A stretch of DNA of 64,000 nt from Pirellulales bacterium. GTDB lineage: Bacteria > Planctomycetota > Planctomycetia > Pirellulales > JAICIG01. The notes below the pieces were generated by a model. It ran no database searches. It had not been told where the DNA came from and worked only from the letters and a program-made list of their open reading frames with translations. The translations under genes and the position numbers were made by a program. Each line of letters begins with the position of its first letter. The stretch's first letter is position 1. The stretch lies in assembly GCA_025927475.1 (NCBI GenBank), contig JAICLL010000009.1:1-64000 (forward strand), read 5' to 3'. Of the stretch, positions 22,989 through 29,947 are shown piece by piece.

Positions 22989-23027
22989 AATCCGCGTGTC
23001 CGGGGTTCGAGTCCCTGCGCCGCTACT
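22984..23027 (+). repeat. attR, second copy of the 44-bp attachment core
   Basis: Identical to 15548-15591 for 44 bases. It has only the tRNA 3' half, so it is not a second tRNA gene. Confidence 0.92.
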
Positions 23028-23101
23028 TTAGGCCCGCTGAGGCGTTCCGAGAACGATGGGACGACGTCTCGCTATTCACGGAATGTCACGGAAGGCGTTC
23101 C

Positions 23102-24046
23102 CTACAGGACGTTGATCTCAAATCGCGTTTGAAAGACGTCGCCCGGCTGCAAAAAGCGCAGCCCGGCGTCAATGCCCGTCGCCTGCAGCTCGAAAGCATC
23201 GGGCACGCAGGTGTAGGGCTCGATGCAGACCGCCTCGCGGTGCGGCGGATTGTAGACCACGCATTCGCGGAACGCCGAGTCAAAACGCAACTCGAGCGTG
23301 CGGCCGCTCGCCGGGTCTTCGATCGCTGCCCGGCATTCGCCTGCGTCCGTAGTCAGTGCGGTCAAAACATCGTCGAGCTGCATTTGCTGGAAGGTCATGC
23401 CAGCGGCCAGCGCCCGCGGCCCATCGGCCGGCAGCCGGCGGCCCGTGGGCAACATGGCAGACAGCTCCCAGTATTCTGAGGCGGGCACAGTGACGCGGCA
23501 AAGGTCGGGCTGCCCGGTCGATACCAGCGGCACTCGGAAATAGGGATGTAGCCCCAGACCAAACGGCAACCGGGTGGCGCCGGGATTATGCACCTGAATC
23601 TCCGCGGAAAGCGCGTTGCCCCGCACCTCGTAGGCGACCGACAGCCGGAAGTCGGCGGGCCAGCGACGAATCAGGCCCGGCTCGTCGGCCGAGGCGTGAA
23701 ACTCTCCCACGACGCGGTGCGGCAAATTCTCGACAATCCGCCAGGGCCGGTTCAGCACAAAGCCATGAATAGCGTTTCCGCGGCCATCGTCGCTGCCCAG
23801 CGGGTAGGTCTGACCTTCATACGCCAGGTGCGAACCGCGCAGCCGGCCGGGAAACGGGAACAAGATCGGGATGCCGCTGTGCGAAGGCTTGCATTGGCCC
23901 GAGGAAAAATCATCCTCCGACCAGAGGACTTCAATCGCCTGGCCCTGCAACACCGGCTGAAAGCTGTAGCAGTTGAAGCCCAGCCCCGAGAGGATTTTGG
24001 CCGACGCGCCGGTGGCGGCGTCGGTGAGCGTGATCGATTCCATCAT
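23102..24046 (-). CDS. Aldose 1-epimerase (galactose mutarotase family)
   Basis: The product is 314 aa from the ATG at 24046 (MMESITLTDAATG). Family landmarks are present in order: ILFPFPGRLRGS, NAIHGFVLNRPW with the first catalytic-site His, FGLGLHPYFRVP with the second His, and VCIEPYTCVPDAF with the general-base Glu near the C-terminus. It should interconvert alpha and beta anomers of an aldose in the cytoplasm; there is no signal peptide. The start lies 26 bases after the stop of the membrane-protein gene, at the end of a sigma/anti-sigma operon, so its expression may follow that regulon. Confidence 0.88.
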   Translation of the reverse strand: MMESITLTDAATGASAKILSGLGFNCYSFQPVLQGQAIEVLWSEDDFSSGQCKPSHSGIPILFPFPGRLRGSHLAYEGQTYPLGSDDGRGNAIHGFVLNRPWRIVENLPHRVVGEFHASADEPGLIRRWPADFRLSVAYEVRGNALSAEIQVHNPGATRLPFGLGLHPYFRVPLVSTGQPDLCRVTVPASEYWELSAMLPTGRRLPADGPRALAAGMTFQQMQLDDVLTALTTDAGECRAAIEDPASGRTLELRFDSAFRECVVYNPPHREAVCIEPYTCVPDAFELQATGIDAGLRFLQPGDVFQTRFEINVL

Positions 24047-24071
24047 GGCGAGAATATATCGCGGCAGGCCC

Positions 24072-25037
24072 TCAATGCAACCCAAGCTTGGCGGCTACCC
24101 GCTGATTGGCGAGCAACAATTCACGCGTGCGATGCCGTGCCGCCGTCATCAACAACATCACCAGCAACACCAACAGGCAAGAACCCAACACATATCGGCG
24201 ATCGACATGCCCCCAGGCGCTTGCCGCCAGCCGCGGCAAGACAAAAAAGGTAGCTACCAGCGCCGCGGCGAACAGCCCCGTCGCTGCCAGATCGTCGCCC
24301 AGCAGCGCATTCCGTGCGGCGGCGGGCAATTCGGCGACGACCAAAAAACCGGAGAAAACCTGCAATAGCATCGCCGCGGCGGCCAGCCGGCAACCCCACA
24401 CAACGGCGGGACGGTCGTCGGCGCCGTTTTGGCGTATGCCGTAATAGGCGGCGGCCATGCCGCCAACCACCAAAGCGGCCAACCAATGGTGTACGGTGCG
24501 CGCGAGAATTTCGCCGTCGGCCAGCAGGCCGGTGAATCGCGCCTCGTGACCCCAGGTTGCGGGCCGCGCCGTCAAAACGCCCAGCATCACAAACAGCGGC
24601 GGAAAGTGGTAAGCCAAATTGAGCGATCCGAGAAACGTCGCCCACCAGCGAAAGGCAAACCAGCGGCGCGAGATCGGTTGCCCGTCGTTCGCCCGCTCGC
24701 GCCAGCGTCCCACGCGCAAGGCCACGGCGTAACAAGCCAGCGAAAACAGCAACTCGACAACGCCGAACTCATAGCGGCGTCGCGGCAGCTCGTGAAACGC
24801 ATTCAGATAGGGCTGGGGATGGAGCCTCGCGATGAGTGCCACGGCCATTCCGCCCAGCGCCACGGCCAGCAGCAAGGTGACCAACGAGAGGCGCAGCAGA
24901 TAAAGATCGAGCCGGCGGGCCAACTCGTCGCGGTCGGCCCGCCACTGCAGCCACAGACAGAAGGCCGGCGCGGCCATCGCTACATCGACAGCCAACAAAT
25001 GGGCCGTCGCCACAAACGTGAGACCAAAGGCTTCCAC
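24072..25037 (-). CDS. Polytopic membrane protein with conserved-looking His residues
   Basis: The product is 321 aa with about eight hydrophobic segments. Histidines sit in or at the edges of helices: H13 in FVATAHLLAVDV, one in SLNLAYHFPPLFVMLG, and a pair in RTVHHWLAALVVGG. That pattern is compatible with b-heme ligation, as in cytochrome bd subunit I, but the sequence is too short and lacks the Q-loop, so this remains inference. It starts four bases after the stop of an anti-sigma factor carrying heme-c motifs, which strengthens the redox idea. Alternatively it is an uncharacterised transporter-like membrane protein. Confidence 0.6.
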   Translation of the reverse strand: MEAFGLTFVATAHLLAVDVAMAAPAFCLWLQWRADRDELARRLDLYLLRLSLVTLLLAVALGGMAVALIARLHPQPYLNAFHELPRRRYEFGVVELLFSLACYAVALRVGRWRERANDGQPISRRWFAFRWWATFLGSLNLAYHFPPLFVMLGVLTARPATWGHEARFTGLLADGEILARTVHHWLAALVVGGMAAAYYGIRQNGADDRPAVVWGCRLAAAAMLLQVFSGFLVVAELPAAARNALLGDDLAATGLFAAALVATFFVLPRLAASAWGHVDRRYVLGSCLLVLLVMLLMTAARHRTRELLLANQRVAAKLGLH

Positions 25038-25041
25038 CGAT

Positions 25042-25821
25042 TCACTCGTGGCAAGCGCCGCAGGCTTGCACGAGGCGGCTGACCGCGGTGGACGCCAGCA
25101 GCTTGTGATCTTTGGCCGAATGACAACCCAAACAACATGCCAGCCGCGATGCCGCCTCGGCGAATGGCCGACGTTCCTTCGCTGGTTCGGCTTCGGCGGA
25201 TGGATGCACTTCGCCCGTGTTGCTCACGTCGCCTGCGTTTACTTCGCCCGTGTTGGCCAGCGGCTCGGTCAGCGCGGCCACCAGGGTCAGTCCACTGACG
25301 GGCTGCCGGCAAGCGGCCGCCAGTCTCTGCCCGGCAGACCACTGTTCGCCGCTCTCATTGAGCCGCCAGTGGGCCGATTTCGCGCGCCCGGCCATCTGTT
25401 GTAAAGCGGGTTGGTGCGATCGGCTGGCCTGCCGCAACAGGCTGGCCAAAACCACGCCGAGCAGCACAGCGGCCGCCAGACGCGCGGCGCCGTTCCAGTT
25501 GGTCGCCGGCAGCGGCAAGGTCTGAGGTTGCGGTGCGGTGCGGTGTCCGAACGTTCGCCGGGGCTGAGTTTTGGTGGCGGTCGATTTGCCGGCGCCTTCG
25601 GCCCGTGGCTGGCTGAAGTTTCCCCAATAGCGCGGCAGATCGCGCCCCTCGTCATCGGTGATGGCCTCTTGCAAAAGCTCGATAGCGGGGCGGAGGGCCT
25701 CGGCCAGCCGGCGGCATTCATCGCAGTGGCTCAGGTGGCTTTCGACAATGCCATCGGAGGCCGCGCCCGTCGGAAAAGGCCCGCGTGTAAGAATATCGAA
25801 CACTTCGTCGCAATGAATCAT
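25042..25821 (-). CDS. Zinc-finger anti-sigma factor with two C-terminal heme-c (CXXCH) motifs
   Basis: The product is 259 aa. The ATG at 25821 overlaps the sigma-factor stop (ATGA). Residues 29-36 form a ZAS motif (H-x3-C-x2-C in HLSHCDECRRLAEAL), which binds zinc and clamps ECF sigma factors in the cytoplasm. One membrane helix lies at about 112-129 (AARLAAAVLLGVVLASLL). The extracytoplasmic part ends with two CXXCH motifs, CLGCH (230-234) and CGACH (254-258), the last being the second-last residue of the protein. CXXCH outside the membrane is the usual covalent heme-attachment signature, so this could be a redox-sensing anti-sigma factor. Heme binding is not shown by sequence alone. Confidence 0.8.
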   Translation of the reverse strand: MIHCDEVFDILTRGPFPTGAASDGIVESHLSHCDECRRLAEALRPAIELLQEAITDDEGRDLPRYWGNFSQPRAEGAGKSTATKTQPRRTFGHRTAPQPQTLPLPATNWNGAARLAAAVLLGVVLASLLRQASRSHQPALQQMAGRAKSAHWRLNESGEQWSAGQRLAAACRQPVSGLTLVAALTEPLANTGEVNAGDVSNTGEVHPSAEAEPAKERRPFAEAASRLACCLGCHSAKDHKLLASTAVSRLVQACGACHE

Positions 25822-26432
25822 AACTCGTCTCGTTGAAGCGATTCCGCGTGGCGAACCAACTCGGCTAAACGCAGCAAACCCCATTTCACGCGGCTTTTGG
25901 CGGTGCTCACGCTGGTGCCCATCGCCGCGGCGATTTCCTCGAACTTCAAACCGCCGAAAAACCGCAACCGCAGCGCGTCGGCTTGAACCGACGTCAGCCG
26001 CTTGAGCAGCTCATCGACCAGCCCTGCCCGTTCCTGGACCAGCATCGTTGCCAGCGGAGTCGGCCCGCCGCGGTCGAGGCTGGCCTGATAGACCGCTGGC
26101 TCAATGGTTTCGGCGGGCTGATCGCCCCACAGGCTGACGCGCGGTCGCCGCATGCGGCGCTTCCAGGCGCGCCGGCACTGGTTGAGCAAAATAGTCCATA
26201 GCCAGGTGCGGAAATTGTGCGGCGGGCGATACGTATGCCGGCCTTGAAAGGCCGCCAGCAGCGATTCTTGCACGGCGTCCTCGGCCCGGTCAGCCCGGCC
26301 CAGCCGGCTGGCCGCCACCCGTGTCAGCGCCGGCTGATAACGCCGCACCAACTCGGCAAACACCGCATGATCGCCCGCTTGAACGCGGCGCATGAGGTCT
26401 TCGTCGGACAGGGGCAAAACCGGGTCGGGCAT
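25818..26432 (-). CDS. ECF sigma factor
   Basis: The product is 204 aa from the ATG at 26432 (MPDPVLPLSDEDLMRRVQAG). Sigma-2 includes FAELVRRYQPALTRVAASRL, RAEDAVQESLLAAFQGRHTY and NFRTWLWTILLNQCRRAWKR. Sigma-4 includes LLKRLTSVQADALRLRFFGG, LKFEEIAAAMGTSVSTAKSR and VKWGLLRLAEL. The downstream gene is its cognate anti-sigma factor, sharing the ATGA junction. The operon probably continues through the membrane protein and mutarotase genes. Confidence 0.92.
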   Translation of the reverse strand: MPDPVLPLSDEDLMRRVQAGDHAVFAELVRRYQPALTRVAASRLGRADRAEDAVQESLLAAFQGRHTYRPPHNFRTWLWTILLNQCRRAWKRRMRRPRVSLWGDQPAETIEPAVYQASLDRGGPTPLATMLVQERAGLVDELLKRLTSVQADALRLRFFGGLKFEEIAAAMGTSVSTAKSRVKWGLLRLAELVRHAESLQRDEL

Positions 26433-26485
26433 GCTTCCATTGTGCCCTCTCTGCCCCGATCGTTGCAAGACGGCTCGCCGCACAA

Positions 26486-27598
26486 TCAACCGGCGGCTGA
26501 CAGGTTCACGCCGGCGTACTTGAAATGGGCGGCGCAGGCCCCCTCGGACGAAACCATCAACGCGCCGATCGGCCGCTCGGGCGTACACTCCTTGCCAAAC
26601 AGCTTGCACTCATGGGGTTTGAGCACGCCCTTGAGCACCTCGCCGCATTGGGCGGCCTTGGGGTCGGCCACCGAGACACCCCGTACGGACATCGTCCTTT
26701 CGGCGTCCCAGGCCGCGAACGCTTCGCGGATGCGCAGGGCCGAATGCGAGATGAAGCCCAGCCCGCGCCACTCGAAATGCGGGCGCACCTCAAAGACCTC
26801 GGCCATGGCCTTGAGCGCCGCCAGGTTGCCCCCCCAAGGAACCACGCGGCCATATTGATTTTCGACGATGCTCGTGCCCGCGCGAAGTTGCCGCAGAATC
26901 ATCACCAGCGATTGCAAAATGTCTGCCGGCTCAAAACCCGACACCACAATCGGGCAACCGTAGTCGCGAGCGATGAATTCATAGGGGCGGCAACCGATCA
27001 CCGTCGAGACGTGCCCCGGACCAATGAAACCGTCGAGCCGCATATCGGGCGAGTCGAGAATGGCCAGAATCGCCGGCACGATCGTCACATGATTGCAAAA
27101 CACCGCGAAGTTGTTCACGCCCAGGTCGCGCGCACGCAGCAGCGTCAACGCTGTGGAAGGCGCGGTCGTCTCGAAACCGATGGCGAAAAACACCACCTTG
27201 CGTGCCGGGTTCTGCTGCGCGATACGCAACGCATCGAGCGGAGAATAGACAATCCGCACGTCGGCCCCGCGGGCCTTGCTTTCCAGCGGGCTGCCCTGCG
27301 AGCCGGGCACTCGCATCATGTCGCCAAACGCGGTGAAGATAATGTCGGGATCGTTGGCCAGGTTCAAACCGTCGTCCATGCGACCCATCGGCAACACACA
27401 CACCGGGCAGCCGGGGCCATGGATCAGCTCCACTTGCGGCGGCAACAGCTCTTTCAACCCGAAGCGGAAGATGGCGTGAGTATGGCCGCCGCAGACCTCC
27501 ATGATGCGGTAATGGCGTCCCGGCTCGATCAGCGCCTCGATTTCGTCGAGGGCGTTGCGCAAGATTTGGGGGGCGCGGAATTCATCGACGTATTTCAT
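26486..27598 (-). CDS. hypD: Hydrogenase maturation factor HypD
   Basis: The product is 370 aa, normal for HypD. Diagnostic parts are IMEVCGGHTHAIFRFGLKEL, LIHGPGCPVCVLPMGRMD, FFAIGFETTAPSTALTL, NNFAVFCNHVTIVPAI, LDGFIGPGHVSTVIG and the C-terminal cysteine cluster region (AAQCGEVLKGVLKPHECKLF, GKECTPERPIGALMVSSEGA). HypD carries a 4Fe-4S cluster and, with HypC, builds the Fe(CN)2CO unit of NiFe hydrogenase in the cytoplasm. hypC lies directly upstream, 30 bases away. No other hyp or hydrogenase structural gene is in the window. Confidence 0.97.
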   Translation of the reverse strand: MKYVDEFRAPQILRNALDEIEALIEPGRHYRIMEVCGGHTHAIFRFGLKELLPPQVELIHGPGCPVCVLPMGRMDDGLNLANDPDIIFTAFGDMMRVPGSQGSPLESKARGADVRIVYSPLDALRIAQQNPARKVVFFAIGFETTAPSTALTLLRARDLGVNNFAVFCNHVTIVPAILAILDSPDMRLDGFIGPGHVSTVIGCRPYEFIARDYGCPIVVSGFEPADILQSLVMILRQLRAGTSIVENQYGRVVPWGGNLAALKAMAEVFEVRPHFEWRGLGFISHSALRIREAFAAWDAERTMSVRGVSVADPKAAQCGEVLKGVLKPHECKLFGKECTPERPIGALMVSSEGACAAHFKYAGVNLSAAG

Positions 27599-27628
27599 GG
27601 CATTTGCGATTTCAAGGCGTCGGGACTT

Positions 27629-27910
27629 TCATGTGGTGTCGGCGGCGAACTCGTAACCGCCGGCCTCCTCCAGCGCGGCGGTTGCTTCGCCGAGCCGCGT
27701 CAGCATCTCCAGTTGCTCGGTCGCCTGCTGGTGGCTGATTTTGCCCATGGCGAAGCCAACGTGAATCAACACCCAATCGCCGGGCGTGGGCGGGTCGTTT
27801 TCGAGCAACTCGATGTTGATTTTGCGCCGCACGCCCATGATGTCGACGGTCGCCAGTCGCGCATCATCATCCGCCAGGGCGCTGATTTGCGCCGGAATAG
27901 CCAGGCACAT
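27629..27910 (-). CDS. hypC: Hydrogenase maturation chaperone HypC
   Basis: The product is 93 aa from the ATG at 27910. It begins MCLAIPAQI, whose N-terminal Cys2 (after Met removal) is essential and binds the Fe precursor. Conserved VDIMGVRRKINIELLEN and PGDWVLIHVGFAMGKISHQQ follow. The open frame extends upstream through the GGATTTT tandem repeats, which are not coding. It works with HypD, the next gene, in making the NiFe-hydrogenase active site. Confidence 0.95.
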   Translation of the reverse strand: MCLAIPAQISALADDDARLATVDIMGVRRKINIELLENDPPTPGDWVLIHVGFAMGKISHQQATEQLEMLTRLGEATAALEEAGGYEFAADTT

Positions 27911-28012
27911 CGTCGATTCTCCGGTGGTTGCTCTTCGGCGCGGTTTTCTTCTCCCACCGGATTGTGACGGAATCGCGAAAACTGTCAAATTCGGTGACAG
28001 GGGTGGAGTTTT

Positions 28013-28047
28013 GGATTTTGGATTTTGGATTTTGGATTTTGGATTTT
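28013..28047. repeat. Heptamer tandem repeat, five copies of GGATTTT
   Basis: Five exact GGATTTT units, with a degenerate sixth (CGATTT), about 100 bases upstream of hypC. Immediately after lies GGGGCAGAGCCTTGGCAATG (28067-28086), nearly the same as a stretch at 12029-12048 that also lies beside low-complexity sequence. Confidence 0.85.
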
Positions 28048-28124
28048 CGATTTGCCCCGGTGGCCGGGGCAGAGCCTTGGCAATGCCGCGGAGGCGCAAT
28101 CTCGCCTTGACCGGTGAACCTAGC

Positions 28125-28150
28125 GGTATTCCCGGCCCTTGTGGCCGGCC
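28125..28150. repeat. Single copy of the CCGGCCCTTGTGGCCGG palindrome
   Basis: GGTATTC followed by CCGGCCCTTGTGGCCGG, matching the intergenic family at 9547-9630, 13000-13145 and 37506-37590. Confidence 0.85.
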
Positions 28151-28166
28151 GCAGGCGGGGTTTTCC

Positions 28167-28508
28167 CTAGATCACTCGGCAGCACTGCCGCCATTCGGAG
28201 GCGCTGTTTTGCCCCGCGCCGATCGAGCGGCGTCGACCAAAAGCCGCATCGCTAATGCCATCGACATGCAGCCCCAAAAATAAAACATGAAGAACGGCCG
28301 CACCGCGGCAAGCCAAGCGTAACCGCTTCGAGACAAATGCCGTTGCCACGTTTACCGCCGTGCAAACCAAGCCAAGCGTACAAAGTGCAGGCCCAAGCAA
28401 GATCGCGAATCCCACCATAACGGCGCCTTTCCGCATCCGCTCGCGGCCGGTGTGCCCAGGAGCGGTGTTGCCGAAGCCGCGACGATCAACAGACGTTTCA
28501 TCGGCCAT
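28167..28508 (-). CDS. Small hypothetical membrane protein
   Basis: The frame gives 113 aa, or about 89 aa from the internal Met (MRKGAVMVGFAILLGPALCT). One or two hydrophobic segments are present (VMVGFAILLGPALCTLGLVC and ACRGAAVLHVLFLGLHVDG). It starts 12 bases after the stop of the oxidoreductase gene on the same strand. No family is recognised and it could be non-coding. Confidence 0.4.
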   Translation of the reverse strand: MADETSVDRRGFGNTAPGHTGRERMRKGAVMVGFAILLGPALCTLGLVCTAVNVATAFVSKRLRLACRGAAVLHVLFLGLHVDGISDAAFGRRRSIGAGQNSASEWRQCCRVI

Positions 28509-28520
28509 ACTTTGAAAAGA

Positions 28521-29867
28521 TTACAGCGTCCACCCGTCGCGATATTCTCGGTGCAAGAACTTGCTGGCGTCGGCGTCGCCGGTGAACTCGAGCTTCTCGG
28601 CATTCCAGTAGAGCTTTTTGCCGGTGCGCAGGGCGATGTTGCCGAGCAAGACGGTTTCGGTGAGCGGGCCGGCATAGTCGAAGTTCGAGCCTGCTTTCGG
28701 CCCACCGCGGCAGGCTTGCAGCCACTCTTGCCGGTGCCCGATCGACCGTGGCAAGCTGGCGGGCGGCTGCTGGTAGGCCTTCATTTTTTCGGGCGGAATG
28801 AGCTTCGCGCCGTTGGCGCCGTGCGAGCCGCAGACAATTTTGCCTTTGCTGCCGATGTAAATCGCGCCGCCGTATGTGTCGCCCATCGGTTCGCCGTCGG
28901 GCAGCTCTTCGGGACGGGCGGGCATCAGGCCGCCGTCGTACCAAACCAGCGTCAACGGCGGAAAGCCTTCCCGCGCCGCAAACCGATAGGTGACCAGCGA
29001 CGCCCGCGGATACGTCTCGCTGTTTTTGGGCTTCTTCCAGTTCAAACCCGTCGGCACAAACGTCGAATGGCTGGCCTCGATACTTGTGGGTGGGCCAAGC
29101 TTGAGCGACCAGACGACGTGGTCGAGAATGTGGCAGCCCATGTCGCCCAGCCCGCCGGTGCCGAAATCCCACCAGCCCCGCCACATCGCCGGCAGATAGG
29201 CCGGATGATAGGGCCGATAGGGCGCGGGACCGAGCCAAAGATCCCAGGCGAGCGTGCCGGGCACCTCGGGGGTTTCTTTCGGGCGGTCGATTCCCTGTGG
29301 CCACACCGGGTGTGGCGTCCAGGCGTGAACCTCGTGCACGTCTCCGATGGCGCCGTCCCAGATCCATTCGCACAGCCGGCGAATGCTTTCCGACGCGTGG
29401 CCTTGGTTTCCCATTTGCGTGGCCACGCCCGCGGCCCGCGCGGCCGCAGTGAGCTGCCGGGCCTCATCAACGGTGTGCGAGAGCGGCTTTTCGCAATAGA
29501 CATGCTTGCCCGCCTTGATGGCCGCCATCGCGGCGACCGCGTGAACGTGGTCGGGCGTGGCGACCACCACCGCGTCCAGATCTTTCTCGCTGGCAAGCAT
29601 CTCTCGGAAGTCTTGGTACCTGCGGGCCTGCGGATAGCGCTCGAAGCTGCCCGCCGCATGTTTGGCGTCCACGTCGCACAAGGCGACGATCTGCTCCCCT
29701 TCCATCTCGCGCAGGTCGGCGGCGCCCATGCCGGCGACTCCGATGCCCGCGATGTTCAGCTTGTCGCTGGGCGCTTTGAAGCCCCGGCCTCCCAACACGT
29801 GCCGCGGCACGATCGAACCGGCGCCTAGCGCGGCGGCGCCCGCCAGAAACTGTCTTCGAGTGTTCAT
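28521..29867 (-). CDS. Tat-exported Gfo/Idh/MocA family oxidoreductase
   Basis: The product is 448 aa from the ATG at 29867 (GGAGG nine bases upstream). The N-terminus MNTRRQFLAGAAALGAGSIV is a twin-arginine signal. The Rossmann nucleotide-binding part follows (IAGIGVAGMGAADLREMEGE, IVALCDVD) and then the typical VVVATPDHVHAVAAMAAIKA and GKHVYCEKPLSHTVDEARQL with the catalytic-motif Lys of EKP. The C-terminal substrate domain has WDFGTGGLGDMGCHILDHVV. Such exported NAD(P)-dependent oxidoreductases are very numerous in planctomycetes and act on sugars or glycosides; the substrate here is unknown. It appears monocistronic or followed by the small membrane protein. Confidence 0.9.
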   Translation of the reverse strand: MNTRRQFLAGAAALGAGSIVPRHVLGGRGFKAPSDKLNIAGIGVAGMGAADLREMEGEQIVALCDVDAKHAAGSFERYPQARRYQDFREMLASEKDLDAVVVATPDHVHAVAAMAAIKAGKHVYCEKPLSHTVDEARQLTAAARAAGVATQMGNQGHASESIRRLCEWIWDGAIGDVHEVHAWTPHPVWPQGIDRPKETPEVPGTLAWDLWLGPAPYRPYHPAYLPAMWRGWWDFGTGGLGDMGCHILDHVVWSLKLGPPTSIEASHSTFVPTGLNWKKPKNSETYPRASLVTYRFAAREGFPPLTLVWYDGGLMPARPEELPDGEPMGDTYGGAIYIGSKGKIVCGSHGANGAKLIPPEKMKAYQQPPASLPRSIGHRQEWLQACRGGPKAGSNFDYAGPLTETVLLGNIALRTGKKLYWNAEKLEFTGDADASKFLHREYRDGWTL

Positions 29868-29947
29868 CTTGATCATCCTCCCGAGGGGTGCGTTTCCGAC
29901 TTGGACTTGCCTGCCGCGCTGCAGTATAGCCAAGCGGCCTCCGGCGT

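Larger units (their letters stand above)
15548..23027. mobile_element. 7.4-kb integrative element in a tRNA(CAU) gene
   Basis: The element is bounded by exact 44-bp direct repeats, the left one completing the tRNA gene. All its genes lie on the minus strand. They are an integrase at the left end, then (in order of transcription from the right) a hypothetical gene, two HTH regulators, a small CxxC protein, a conserved planctomycete protein, a family A DNA polymerase, a wHTH protein and a toxin-antitoxin pair. There are no capsid, conjugation or resistance genes, so this is neither a phage nor a self-transmissible ICE as it stands. The DNA polymerase and its partner suggest that it can replicate after excision, or that it is a satellite using a helper. 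The right end carries an ORF that continues the integrase frame. Confidence 0.9.

Noticed and set aside
22984-23027. Second tRNA(CAU) gene at the right end of the element
   Set aside because: Only the 3' half (anticodon loop to discriminator) is present; D arm and acceptor 5' strand are missing. It is the attR repeat.
26525-27967. Plus-strand open frame of 480 codons
   Set aside because: Antisense to hypC and hypD, which are unmistakable.
28013-28047. CRISPR or att repeats
   Set aside because: Simple 7-bp tandem units without spacers.
28452-29828. Plus-strand open frame of 458 codons
   Set aside because: Antisense to the Gfo/Idh/MocA oxidoreductase, which has a Tat signal and clear motifs.
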